Below, piece after piece: positions 32,044 to 39,764 of a stretch of DNA of 42,363 nucleotides. The notes beneath the pieces are model-generated. The model saw nothing but the letters and a program-made list of their open reading frames with translations. It was not told where the DNA came from and made no database searches. The translations under genes and the position numbers were made by a program. The stretch's first letter is position 1; each line of letters begins with the position of its first letter. This DNA is from Acidimicrobiia bacterium (GTDB lineage Bacteria > Actinomycetota > Acidimicrobiia > Spongiisociales > ZC4RG35): positions 1-42,363 of the forward strand of contig JAICNB010000024.1 in NCBI GenBank assembly GCA_025928935.1, given 5' to 3'.

Positions 32044-32867
32044 CGGCCTTTCCATTCCGGGGGCCGCTTCCCCGTGAACGCCCGATAGAACTCGGCGTGG
32101 TCTTCGCTGGTCATGAGCAGGGCCTGGGCGAAGGCCTCGAACTCGATTGCCGCGCCGAGGTCCATGTCCAGCTCACGGTCGATCATCATCTTGGTGGCCG
32201 CGTAGGCGAACGCAGGCCCCGAGGCCAGCTCTTGGGCGAGAGACCGGGCCTCGGACGTCAGGTCGGCGTCGGCGACGACCCGGGTGGCGAGACCGATGGC
32301 CATGGCGTAGTCGGCTTCGATCTTCTCCCCGAGGAAGAGCAACTCGCTGGCCCGGCCCAGCCCGACCACGCGTGGCAGCAGATAGGCAGCGCCCATGTCG
32401 CCGCCGGACAATCCGACCCTCGTGAATAGGAAGCTGAGGGACGCCGACTCGGCCAGGATCCTGATGTCGGAGGCCAGGGCGATGACTGCACCGGCGCCGG
32501 CGGCCACACCGTTCACTGCGGCGATGACCGGGAGGGGGAGCCGTCGGATCCGCTCCACCACCGCTCCGGTCATCCGGGTGAACTCGAGCAGACGGCTGCT
32601 CCCCATTCCCTGCAGCGCGCCGATGATCTCATCGACATCGCCACCCGAGCAGAATCCCCGGCCGGAGCCGGTGATCACCAGCACCCGGACGTCGTCACGC
32701 TGCTCCAGCTCACCGAGAAGATCCCGCAGGTCGGCGTATACCTCGAACGTGAGGGCGTTGAGCCGGTCGGGACGATCGAACGTGACGATCGCGACCCCGT
32801 CGGACACCTCGAACCCGAAGTGCCCCCAGCTGTCGGTAAAGCCGGCCGAGGCGCGAAAGGGGCTCAT
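32040..32867 (-). CDS. Enoyl-CoA hydratase/isomerase family protein
   Basis: This 275-residue crotonase-fold enzyme has the CoA-binding and oxyanion segments GFCSGGDVDEI and NGVAAGAGAVIALASDIRI, followed by FLFTRVGLSGGDMGAAYLLPRVVG. The position of the usual catalytic Glu near 'GLSGGDMGAAY' suggests a hydratase/isomerase with altered acid-base residues, so the exact reaction is open. The start is ATG at 32867; an in-frame TTG at 32972 would add a hydrophobic helix (see the broken ORF entry). It is coupled to ridA and divergent from an acyl-CoA dehydrogenase, a usual beta-oxidation partner. It may act on CoA intermediates formed by the aryl-CoA ligase. Confidence 0.88.
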   Translation of the reverse strand: MSPFRASAGFTDSWGHFGFEVSDGVAIVTFDRPDRLNALTFEVYADLRDLLGELEQRDDVRVLVITGSGRGFCSGGDVDEIIGALQGMGSSRLLEFTRMTGAVVERIRRLPLPVIAAVNGVAAGAGAVIALASDIRILAESASLSFLFTRVGLSGGDMGAAYLLPRVVGLGRASELLFLGEKIEADYAMAIGLATRVVADADLTSEARSLAQELASGPAFAYAATKMMIDRELDMDLGAAIEFEAFAQALLMTSEDHAEFYRAFTGKRPPEWKGR

Positions 32868-33024
32868 GCCGGAGTCTTCAGACGCGCACCTCGGCCGCCA
32901 TCGGTCGCGCCCCCTGGCTCTCAGGTAGGTGTAGATCCCATAGAGGAGTGCGACACCGAGGACCGGGGTCAATATCCGCTTTGGGACCGAACAGGTTGCG
33001 GACGCTTGGCGGCATCGTGTGCAT
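32868..33024 (-). pseudogene. Apparently frameshifted small membrane-protein ORF
   Basis: The ATG at 33024 (minus strand) has a strong AGGAAACGGGAG ribosome-binding region and codes MHTMPPSVRNLFGP. One base later in frame, the sequence reads KRILTPVLGVALLYGIYTYL followed by an Arg-rich tail, a convincing single membrane helix with high G/C third positions. The original frame instead turns into A/T-rich third positions and a Pro-rich tail ending at 32878. A +1 shift at GGTCCCAAAGCGG would join the two halves and, without a stop, run into the hydratase. It is either a decayed gene, a sequencing indel or a real frameshift. Confidence 0.4.
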
Positions 33025-33090
33025 GACTCCCGTTTCCTTCTTCTCGGTTGATCGATTCTGGCACCGGACGGCCCTCGGGCGGGGCCAAAC

Positions 33091-33121
33091 CTGACATGCC
33101 TGCCCTGACAAAGCGCATACT
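33091..33121 (+). promoter_or_regulatory. Candidate leaderless promoter of the acyl-CoA dehydrogenase gene
   Basis: CTGACA (33091-33096) and CATACT (33116-33121) are spaced by 19 bases, and the ATG follows after GGGGCG. CCTGACA occurs twice, 14 bases apart (33090-33096, 33104-33110), between or over the promoter elements, and could be a regulator-binding repeat. Confidence 0.4.
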
Positions 33122-33127
33122 GGGGCG

Positions 33128-34231
33128 ATGACCAGGGCCCTCGTGGAGGAATGCGAGCGGGTGGGACACGCCCTGGTCGAGGTGGCCGAGTCCGGAGAGC
33201 CGGGCAAGGTCAATCGCAGCCTGGTCGAGGCCATCGCCAGTCACGGGTTGTTCGATCGCCTCTTCTCCGACAACACGGTGACCGCCACCGATCTATGCGC
33301 CATGCGCCAGGGCCTGGCCCGTGTCTCGACCGAGTCCGAGACCGCGTTCGCCGTCCAGGGCCTCGGGGCCATCCCCATCCATCTGACCGGCCAGGCCGCG
33401 CTCAAGGGGCGAGTCATCCCCGAGGTACGCCGCGGGGGGACCGTCGCCGCGTTTGCCCTAACCGAGCCCGGTGCGGGCTCGGACGCCGGCGCCCTCGTCA
33501 CCACCGCCGAGCGAGACGGCGACGGGTTCCGGTTGAGTGGTGAGAAGGCGTACATCTCGAATGCGCCGGAGGCAGACGTGTACACCCTGTTCGCCCGGAC
33601 GACACCCGACGCAGGCTCCCGTGGCATCACCGCCTTCGTCGTGACCTCCGACATGGACGGTCTCAGCGGCGAGCACATCCCGATGCTCTCCCCTCACCCT
33701 CTGGGCCGGCTCCATCTCGACGGGGTGTTCGTCCCCGGCGAGAACGTGTTGGGCCAGGTCGACAATGGCTTCCGGGTGGCGATGCAGACACTCGACCTGT
33801 TCCGACCCAGTGTCGGGGCCTTCGCACTCGGCATGGCCGAGGCCGCTCTCCGCATCGCCACCTCGCATGCGACGACCCGCACGGCTTTCGGTGCCCCCAT
33901 CTCCGATTTTCAGGGGGTGTCCCATCAGCTGGCCGATGTCCGGCTCGCCATCGAGTCGGCCGAGCTACTGGTCTATTCGGCCGCAGCCGCTCATGACGAC
34001 AGCGACACAGAGACCCTCACGGGAAAAGCGGCGATGGCCAAGCTCCATGCCACCGAGACGGCGCAGCTCGCGGTGGACACGGCCATCCAGGTGCTAGGAG
34101 CCAGAGGCCTCGAGGCGGATTCGACCTTGGCTCACCTCTATCTCGAGGTGCGGGCCCCGCGCATCTACGAAGGCACCTCCGAGATCCAGCGGAACATCAT
34201 CGCCCGGGAGATGTTCAACGGGCGAATCTGA
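33128..34231 (+). CDS. Acyl-CoA dehydrogenase
   Basis: This 367-residue FAD enzyme introduces a 2,3-double bond in an acyl-CoA and passes electrons to ETF. It shows AFALTEPGAGSDAGAL (flavin/substrate loop), LSGEKAYISNAPEAD, TRTAFGAPISDFQGV, QVLGARGLEADSTL and the C-terminal catalytic base Glu348 in RIYEGTSEIQRNIIA. The N-terminal domain is somewhat short. It is divergent from the hydratase/RidA pair, with a leaderless promoter. Its stop is directly adjacent to the stop of the convergent CoA-binding protein gene. The acyl substrate cannot be read from sequence. Confidence 0.92.
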   Translation: MTRALVEECERVGHALVEVAESGEPGKVNRSLVEAIASHGLFDRLFSDNTVTATDLCAMRQGLARVSTESETAFAVQGLGAIPIHLTGQAALKGRVIPEVRRGGTVAAFALTEPGAGSDAGALVTTAERDGDGFRLSGEKAYISNAPEADVYTLFARTTPDAGSRGITAFVVTSDMDGLSGEHIPMLSPHPLGRLHLDGVFVPGENVLGQVDNGFRVAMQTLDLFRPSVGAFALGMAEAALRIATSHATTRTAFGAPISDFQGVSHQLADVRLAIESAELLVYSAAAAHDDSDTETLTGKAAMAKLHATETAQLAVDTAIQVLGARGLEADSTLAHLYLEVRAPRIYEGTSEIQRNIIAREMFNGRI

Positions 34232-34639
34232 TCATCCGCGGTCCGGCGCCAGCGAGGCACGGACCATGATGCAGGCGTGGGCCAGCCAATCGAATGGGCC
34301 GGACTCGAGACGCTCGATGATGTCGGCCGACTCGGCGCCAGGCTGTAGCCAGATATTGCGGATCCCCGCCTGTTCACATTCTTCGAGCACGTCCAGCCCT
34401 CGTCGTGCTGGTATGACGAAATCGGCGATAGTCGGGGGCTCCGGCAGGTCGAGCACCGTCTTCCAGCACGGGTCGCCGTCCACCGTCTCCCGGTACGGGT
34501 TGACGGCGAAGACCCGATAGCCCTTGCGTTTCAGATCCCGATAGATGATCCCCCCGTATTTGGAGCGGTGATCGGTGGCGCCGATGACGGCGATCGTGAC
34601 ACCTGGCTCTGACAGAAGCGGGCTGAGGTCGGTCATCAT
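34232..34639 (-). CDS. CoA-binding domain (YccU-like) protein
   Basis: This 135-residue protein is a single Rossmann-like CoA-binding domain: ITIAVIGATDHRSKYGG at the nucleotide loop, GYRVFAVNPYRETVDG, ADFVIPARR and GIRNIWLQPGAES, ending in the LAHACIMV segment that usually carries the D-R-C-x-M motif. Small stand-alone members bind CoA, and some act in CoA-linked thiol protection or regulation; the function here is unknown. It fills the gap between acyl-CoA dehydrogenase and hutH, with no space at its 3' end. A TAGCGT lies nine bases before the ATG. Confidence 0.88.
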   Translation of the reverse strand: MMTDLSPLLSEPGVTIAVIGATDHRSKYGGIIYRDLKRKGYRVFAVNPYRETVDGDPCWKTVLDLPEPPTIADFVIPARRGLDVLEECEQAGIRNIWLQPGAESADIIERLESGPFDWLAHACIMVRASLAPDRG

Positions 34640-34648
34640 GTGCGGGGC

Positions 34649-34654
34649 ACGCTA
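34649..34654 (-). promoter_or_regulatory. -10 element of a candidate near-leaderless promoter for the CoA-binding gene
   Basis: TAGCGT on the minus strand ends nine bases before the ATG at 34639. The gap GCCCCGCAC contains no Shine-Dalgarno. Confidence 0.35.
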
Positions 34655-34687
34655 TCCACCTCGCCGGCCTGTCAGGAATCAAGCCGG

Positions 34688-34693
34688 TACCGT
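34688..34693 (+). promoter_or_regulatory. -10 element of a candidate leaderless hutH promoter
   Basis: TACCGT is followed by GCCTCC and the GTG start at 34700. It supports the short start of hutH over the longer frame from 34640. No good -35 was found. Confidence 0.38.
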
Positions 34694-34699
34694 GCCTCC

Positions 34700-36208
34700 G
34701 TGACCGAAGTCGTCGTCGACGGCGGGCCGCTCACCCCCGGCCAGGTGGTGGAGGTCGCCCAGCGCCGGGCCCGGGCGATTCCCGGGCCCGACATCGCCGC
34801 ACAGATGGAGCCGGCCCGGGCAATAGTGGATGCGACGGTCGCCTCGGGCGACGTCGTGTACGGGATAACGACCGGATTCGGGGCCCTGGCCTCGACACGC
34901 ATCGCCCCCGACGAGGCGGAGACACTGCAGTACAACCTGATCCGCTCCCACGCCTCCGGGGTCGGTCCTCCCCTTCCCGACCCTTTGGTGCGGGCCATCC
35001 TCCTGCTCCGGGCTCGCACCCTGGCCCAGGGTCACTCGGGGGTGCGGCCCGTCGTGGTCCAACGCTTGCTCGAGATGCTCGACCGGGACATCCTCCCCGT
35101 CATCCCCTCCCAGGGCTCCGTGGGAGCTTCGGGGGACCTGGCCCCATTCGCCCACATGGCGCTTCCGCTCATCGGGGAGGGCCGAGTGAAGGTCGATGGC
35201 CAGGTCGTAGCCTCCTCGGAAGTGGATCTGGAGCCACTGATGCTCCAGGCGAAGGAGGGGCTCTCGCTTTTGAACGGGACAGAGGGGATGGCGGCGATGG
35301 GCGCCCTGGCGCTACACGACGCCCACCTGCTCCTGATGGCGGCCGACGCCGCCTGCGCCATGACCATCGAGGCGATGATGGGCAGTGCCCGGCCGTTTCG
35401 GGAGGACGTCCACCGTCTCCGCCCTCATCCCGGCCAGATCGCGTCGGCAAGGCGAATCGCCACTCTCATCGAGGGGAGCCCCATCGGAGGGAGCCATGTC
35501 GACGACTTCGACCACGCCGTGCAGGACGCCTATTCGTTGCGCTGCGCCCCCCAGGTGCACGGGGCAGCCTCCGACACTTTCGACCACATGGAGGATGTGC
35601 TCACCCGTGAGCTCGGCGCGGTGGTGGACAACCCCGTTGTCTTCCCCGAGACAGGTGAGGTGGTGTCGGCGGGCAACTTCCACGGCCAGCCCCTGGCCTT
35701 CGTACTCGACTTCGCCGCGATAGCGGTGGCCGAGCTCGGCTCGATCTCCGAGCGGCGCACCGACCGCCTCCTCGACCCGGCCCGCTCACGGGGCCTCCCC
35801 GCCTTCCTAGCCACCGATCCGGGAGTGCAGTCGGGCTACATGATCAGCCAATACGTGCAGGCCGCCCTCGTAGCCGAGAACAAGGTCCTGGCCCACCCCG
35901 CATCGGTGGACACGATCCCCACCTCAGGCACCCAGGAGGATCATGTCTCGATGGGATGGGGGGCCGGGCTCAAGCTCGGCCAGGTGTTGGCCAACGCCCG
36001 GAATGTGGTCGCCATCGAGCTGCTCTGCGCCGCTCAAGGCATCGAGCACCGCCGGCCGCTCCAGCCTGCTCCCGGCACGACCGCCCTGGTCGACCTGGTC
36101 CGTTCCCATGTCCCACCCCTGACCGAGGATCGCTCCCTCACCGACGAGATCGAGCTCGTCGCCGGGCTGATCGAAAACGGGTCGGTTGCGGCCGCAGCAG
36201 ACTCGTGA
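34700..36208 (+). CDS. hutH: Histidine ammonia-lyase
   Basis: This 502-residue enzyme deaminates L-histidine to trans-urocanate. The MIO cofactor forms from Ala143-Ser144-Gly145 in SQGSVGASGDLAPFAHM, one residue off the classic Pseudomonas numbering. Tyr54 in VVYGITTGFG, NGTEGMAA and QDAYSLRCAPQVHG complete the active site, with the C-terminal QEDHVSMGW motif. These point to histidine rather than phenylalanine or tyrosine as substrate. The GTG start at 34700 matches family N-termini and the -10 spacing. It overlaps hutI by GTGA. No urocanase gene lies beside it. Confidence 0.95.
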   Translation: MTEVVVDGGPLTPGQVVEVAQRRARAIPGPDIAAQMEPARAIVDATVASGDVVYGITTGFGALASTRIAPDEAETLQYNLIRSHASGVGPPLPDPLVRAILLLRARTLAQGHSGVRPVVVQRLLEMLDRDILPVIPSQGSVGASGDLAPFAHMALPLIGEGRVKVDGQVVASSEVDLEPLMLQAKEGLSLLNGTEGMAAMGALALHDAHLLLMAADAACAMTIEAMMGSARPFREDVHRLRPHPGQIASARRIATLIEGSPIGGSHVDDFDHAVQDAYSLRCAPQVHGAASDTFDHMEDVLTRELGAVVDNPVVFPETGEVVSAGNFHGQPLAFVLDFAAIAVAELGSISERRTDRLLDPARSRGLPAFLATDPGVQSGYMISQYVQAALVAENKVLAHPASVDTIPTSGTQEDHVSMGWGAGLKLGQVLANARNVVAIELLCAAQGIEHRRPLQPAPGTTALVDLVRSHVPPLTEDRSLTDEIELVAGLIENGSVAAAADS

Positions 36209-37404
36209 CCGACCTCCTCCTCACCGGGATCGGACGCCTCACCACCAATGCCGGGGACACGGTCGCCGATGCGGTGGTGATGATCGTCGATGGTGAGATC
36301 ACCTACGCCGGCACCTCGTCGGGCGCCCCCGATCAGGGCCGTGCCGACCGCGTCGACTGCGAGGGACGTGCGGTGATCCCCGGTTTCGTCGACGCACACA
36401 CCCATGTCGTGTTCGCCGGGGACCGGGCCGACGAGTTCGGGCTGAAGATGCAGGGCGCCTCATACGCCGACATCGCAGGGCTCGGGGGCGGCATCGTCTC
36501 CACGGTCGCCGCCACGCGGGCAGCCGGTGAGGACGAGCTGTTCCAAGAAGCGGCGGCGCGGGTGCGAAGGATGATCGAGTCCGGCACCACCACAATCGAG
36601 ATCAAGTCGGGCTACGGGCTCGATCTGGGCACCGAGATGGCCCTCCTCAGGGTGGCGCGAAGGGTGGGCGACGAGCTGCCGGTGACGGTCAAGACGACCT
36701 TTCTCGGTGCGCATGCGCTCCCGCCGGAGTACCGGGACGATCGGAAGGGCTATCTGGACCTGGTGGTCGAGGAGATGCTGCCCGCCGCCGCCCCTCTGGC
36801 GGACTACTGCGACGTCTTCGTGGAGGAGGGCGCCTTCAGCGTGGATGAGGCACTACGTGTCTTCGAAGCGGCGGCGGATCTCGGGATGGGCGCCCGGGTC
36901 CATGCCGAACAGCTCACACATTCGGGGGGAGCCGCCCTCGCCGCCGGGATCGGAGCGGTGAGCGCCGACCACCTCGACCATGTCACCGTGGACGACGCCG
37001 GTGCCCTTGCCGAGGCCGGAGTGGTGGCCGTCCTGGTCCCGGGTGCCTCCTACACCCTTCGTTCCCCCCAGGCACCTGGGCCGATGCTGCTCGACCAGGG
37101 CATGACCGTGGCCCTGGCCACGGACTGCAATCCGGGCACGTCGTACCTCGAGTCGATGAGCATGGTGATGAGCCTGGCCGTGGTGCAGATGGGCCTCTCC
37201 ATCGACCAGGCCATCCACGCCGCGACCCGGGGAGGCGCCCTTTCCCTCCAGATGCCCGATCACGGTCTCCTCTCGCCGGGATCGGCAGGCGACCTGGTGA
37301 TCATCGACGCCCCATCCGCCGCTCACATCCCCTATCGGCCTGCCACCAACCTCGTGTGGAAGACGATCAAGGCCGGCCGGGTCGTCGCCGGCATCGGCCA
37401 TTAG
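36205..37404 (+). CDS. hutI: Imidazolonepropionase
   Basis: This 399-residue amidohydrolase opens 4-imidazolone-5-propionate to N-formimino-L-glutamate. Metal ligands are His65 and His67 in FVDAHTHVVFAG, His in the TFLGAHALPPEY region, His in RVHAEQLTHSGG and Asp in LATDCNPGTSY; IEIKSGYGLD is also family-specific. GTG at 36205 overlaps the hutH stop (GTGA). HutH and HutI without HutU means the intermediate enzyme must be encoded elsewhere, or lost. The stop codon TAG forms the first half of a -10 for the following gene. Confidence 0.95.
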   Translation: MTDLLLTGIGRLTTNAGDTVADAVVMIVDGEITYAGTSSGAPDQGRADRVDCEGRAVIPGFVDAHTHVVFAGDRADEFGLKMQGASYADIAGLGGGIVSTVAATRAAGEDELFQEAAARVRRMIESGTTTIEIKSGYGLDLGTEMALLRVARRVGDELPVTVKTTFLGAHALPPEYRDDRKGYLDLVVEEMLPAAAPLADYCDVFVEEGAFSVDEALRVFEAAADLGMGARVHAEQLTHSGGAALAAGIGAVSADHLDHVTVDDAGALAEAGVVAVLVPGASYTLRSPQAPGPMLLDQGMTVALATDCNPGTSYLESMSMVMSLAVVQMGLSIDQAIHAATRGGALSLQMPDHGLLSPGSAGDLVIIDAPSAAHIPYRPATNLVWKTIKAGRVVAGIGH

Positions 37405-37407
37405 GGT
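37402..37407 (+). promoter_or_regulatory. -10 element of a candidate leaderless promoter of the DUF2269-like gene, overlapping the hutI stop
   Basis: TAGGGT begins with the TAG stop codon of hutI and ends six bases before the ATG at 37414. The AGGG could alternatively act as a ribosome-binding site for the same ATG. Confidence 0.3.
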
Positions 37408-37413
37408 CGCGTG

Positions 37414-37857
37414 ATGCGCGATTTCCTCCTGTTCCTCCACATAGTCGGGGCGGCGGGCTGGATCGGCGGTGGTCTCTTCGCGATGTTCGCTTACCCCGCA
37501 GTTGCCCGCTCCGGGCCGCCGGCGGCGGCGAGCATCCTCAAGGGCTTCGAGAAGCGGAGCGGGGCCTTTTTCGGGATCACCTCGGGCCTGGTCTTGCTCT
37601 CAGGCATTGCCCTCGTGCTCACATCGGACGCCTTTGGCTGGGGGGACGCTTTCGTCCTGATCGGCCTGGGCGCGTTCCTGATCTCGGGATTGGTCGAGTC
37701 CACCATGGGTCGAAGAGTCAACGAGCGACTCGCCTCAGCGGCGGAGAGTGGATCCGATCTCCCCCAGGCGGTCCGCGCGTGGCGCCAGATCTCCATCATC
37801 GGCCTCGTGGTCCTCTTCGTCGTCGTCTGGGCGATGATCACCAAGCTCGGAACCTGA
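37414..37857 (+). CDS. DUF2269/CopD-like small membrane protein
   Basis: This 147-residue protein has four membrane helices. It begins FLLFLHIVGAAGWIGGGLFA, with His in the first helix and a Trp-Ile-Gly-Gly pattern typical of DUF2269/CopD-like proteins, followed by GITSGLVLLSGIALVLT and FVLIGLGAFLISGLVEST. The helix-1 His could bind heme or copper in relatives. A GTG at 37411 is an alternative start; ATG at 37414 fits the -10 spacing. It is followed after three bases by a methyltransferase. No specific function can be assigned. Confidence 0.7.
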   Translation: MRDFLLFLHIVGAAGWIGGGLFAMFAYPAVARSGPPAAASILKGFEKRSGAFFGITSGLVLLSGIALVLTSDAFGWGDAFVLIGLGAFLISGLVESTMGRRVNERLASAAESGSDLPQAVRAWRQISIIGLVVLFVVVWAMITKLGT

Positions 37858-37860
37858 CCG

Positions 37861-38910
37861 GTGGACCGGGTCAAGATCGACGCTTTCCTCGACAGGTTCA
37901 TCGAGTTCGCCGCTGGGGCCACCACGATCGGACTCCTCGCCGTGGCCGATCGGTCTGGCCTATCCCGTCATCTCGGGGAGGTCGGCGGCGGCACCGTCCA
38001 GGACCTGGCCGAGGGCGCGGGCCTCCAAAGCCGATATGTCCAGGAGATCTTGTCAGGTCTGGCCGCCGCCGGCGTCGTCGAGTACGACCCGGGCACTCAG
38101 CGATTCGAACTCCCACCCGAACATGCCCTTCTCACCTCCGACGAGTCGAGCCCTTACTTCATGGGTGGATTCCTCGATGTCCTCCCCGCGTTCCTCGGGC
38201 AGATCGATGGTGTGGCTCGTGCCACGGTCCACGGGGGCGGTGTCGTCTTCGAGGATTTCGGCGAGGCAGCGGTCAGAGGCATCTCTCGGGCACAGACACC
38301 CTCTCAGCGGACGTTCCTCTTATCGAGATGGCTGCCAGCCATCCCCGGTGTCATCCCTCGTCTCGAGTCAGGCATCCGGGTGGCCGATGTCGGATGTGGC
38401 TCTGGGACGGTTGCCATCCTCCTCGCCGAGGCCTTTCCCGAGTCCTGGGTCCTCGGCTATGACGTGTCGTCTGAGGCGATCGCCACAGCCACGGAGCGAT
38501 CCACGACCGTGCCCAATGTCGAATTCGAGAACCGCGGCATAGAAGACCTCCCCCTCGACCCGCCCTTCGAGCTGATAACGACCTTCGACGTGATCCACGA
38601 CCTGACCGACCCACTCGGGGGGATGAAGCGGGTCAGGGATGCGCTGGCGGAGGGTGGGCAGTATCTGATGATGGAGCCGAACGCGAGCTCCAACCTCGAG
38701 GACAACCTATCGCCTAGAGGAGCGATGCTCTATGGGACCTCGACGCTGCACTGCCTGACCCAGTCGCTGGCCGGTGGGGGCGTGGGGCTGGGCGCGGCTT
38801 GGGGCCGCCAGCGAGCCGAGGAGATGGCCGCGGAAGCCGGATTCGGTTCATTCGAGCCACTGGACGAGATCAGCAACCGGTTCTCCGCCTTCTACCTCCT
38901 CACCCGATAA
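37861..38910 (+). CDS. SAM-dependent methyltransferase with N-terminal winged-helix dimerisation domain
   Basis: This 349-residue protein has an N-terminal helical/winged-helix part (residues ~20-90, LAEGAGLQSRYVQEILSGLAAAGVV) as in O-methyltransferase-like and Rv2258c-type enzymes. The Rossmann methyltransferase domain has the SAM motif VADVGCGSGT, the acidic end of strand 2 in GYDVSSEAI and FDVIHDLTDP as motif IV. The small-molecule acceptor is unknown. The start is GTG at 37861, three bases after the previous stop, so it is probably cotranscribed. Its last 11 bases overlap the end of the convergent peptidase gene. Confidence 0.85.
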   Translation: MDRVKIDAFLDRFIEFAAGATTIGLLAVADRSGLSRHLGEVGGGTVQDLAEGAGLQSRYVQEILSGLAAAGVVEYDPGTQRFELPPEHALLTSDESSPYFMGGFLDVLPAFLGQIDGVARATVHGGGVVFEDFGEAAVRGISRAQTPSQRTFLLSRWLPAIPGVIPRLESGIRVADVGCGSGTVAILLAEAFPESWVLGYDVSSEAIATATERSTTVPNVEFENRGIEDLPLDPPFELITTFDVIHDLTDPLGGMKRVRDALAEGGQYLMMEPNASSNLEDNLSPRGAMLYGTSTLHCLTQSLAGGGVGLGAAWGRQRAEEMAAEAGFGSFEPLDEISNRFSAFYLLTR

Positions 38911-39730
38911 TGGCCAGAGGCCCCCAATGACGCCGGCGAGCGTTCCGGTCGAGGGCGAACTCGATCGGCGCCTGACCGCCCGGGTGACGTGCCAGCGGCC
39001 CGCTGGCCGCCTCGACACAGGGCATCCCACATCGGATCAGGTCCACTCCCACCCACACGAACTCCCACGGCTCGGGGTTGGGCCCCTGAGTCGTCACGTC
39101 ATCCGGATACGAGGGGATGAAGCCGAATCGCTTTGCATTCAGGAAGTTGTCCGTCGCCAGCCAGGCGTAATCGGGTGTGTCCCGGAACTCACCAAACGTT
39201 CCGTCGGCGTATCTGAAGTCGAGGGCGTAGCCACCATGGTGCTTGGACGTGCCGGGGATCGAATACCAGGTGAGTGCAGCGTCGATCGCCTCGTCGGTGG
39301 TGCCGCGCAGCTTGGAGTTGAACTGGGTTCGCTGGCTGTCGGGTGATCGGTAGGCAGAGGAGACGACGAACGGATGCCCGGCGGCGCGAGCCGCCTCCTT
39401 CAGCTGCTCCCAAGCAGCAGCTGCTTGGGGCTGCATCGGCACCCCGTCGGCACTGCCCAGATCGGGGCCTGCCACCGGTCTGAGAACATAGCCGCGTGCA
39501 GTGGCGATGTCCCAGATCCGATCGTCCAGGTCGGGATCCCCGGTGACCGGGAGCCGACCGCTGGGGGGGACGAGGTTGGGCAGCTCATGTCGAACTGCAT
39601 GGTCGTAGAGCGCTTTGAACTCGTCCCCCGTATAGATCGGGAACGGCTCCTCGAGAGGTGATTCGGTGGTTGCCACCATGGCCAGCACCATGGCCAGGGC
39701 GACGGACAGGGATCTCAATCCACCAGACAC
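38900..39730 (-). CDS. Secreted VanY-like (M15B) D-alanyl-D-alanine carboxypeptidase with altered zinc site
   Basis: This 276-residue protein has an N-terminal signal-like helix (SVALAMVLAMVA) and the M15 motifs SSAYRSPDSQ and S162-K-H164-H-G-G167-Y-A169-L-D171, with zinc ligands His164 and Asp171. The third ligand in VanY is His in an EPWH motif; here it reads E220-P-W-E223, so Glu replaces His. The enzyme should trim the terminal D-Ala of peptidoglycan stems outside the cell, but activity or metal preference may differ. The start is GTG at 39730. The gene is separate from the DUF2207 gene upstream by 34 bases. No vancomycin-resistance genes are nearby. Confidence 0.8.
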   Translation of the reverse strand: MSGGLRSLSVALAMVLAMVATTESPLEEPFPIYTGDEFKALYDHAVRHELPNLVPPSGRLPVTGDPDLDDRIWDIATARGYVLRPVAGPDLGSADGVPMQPQAAAAWEQLKEAARAAGHPFVVSSAYRSPDSQRTQFNSKLRGTTDEAIDAALTWYSIPGTSKHHGGYALDFRYADGTFGEFRDTPDYAWLATDNFLNAKRFGFIPSYPDDVTTQGPNPEPWEFVWVGVDLIRCGMPCVEAASGPLARHPGGQAPIEFALDRNARRRHWGPLAIIG

Positions 39731-39764
39731 GCTAAACCGGCGGTCGACCTCGGCGGGTCACCAG

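Noticed and set aside
32978-32990. Programmed -1 frameshift at the slippery-looking CCCAAAG
   Set aside because: The zero frame reads CCC AAA G, so a -1 slip is in the wrong phase; a +1 shift or plain indel is needed to join the coding signals.
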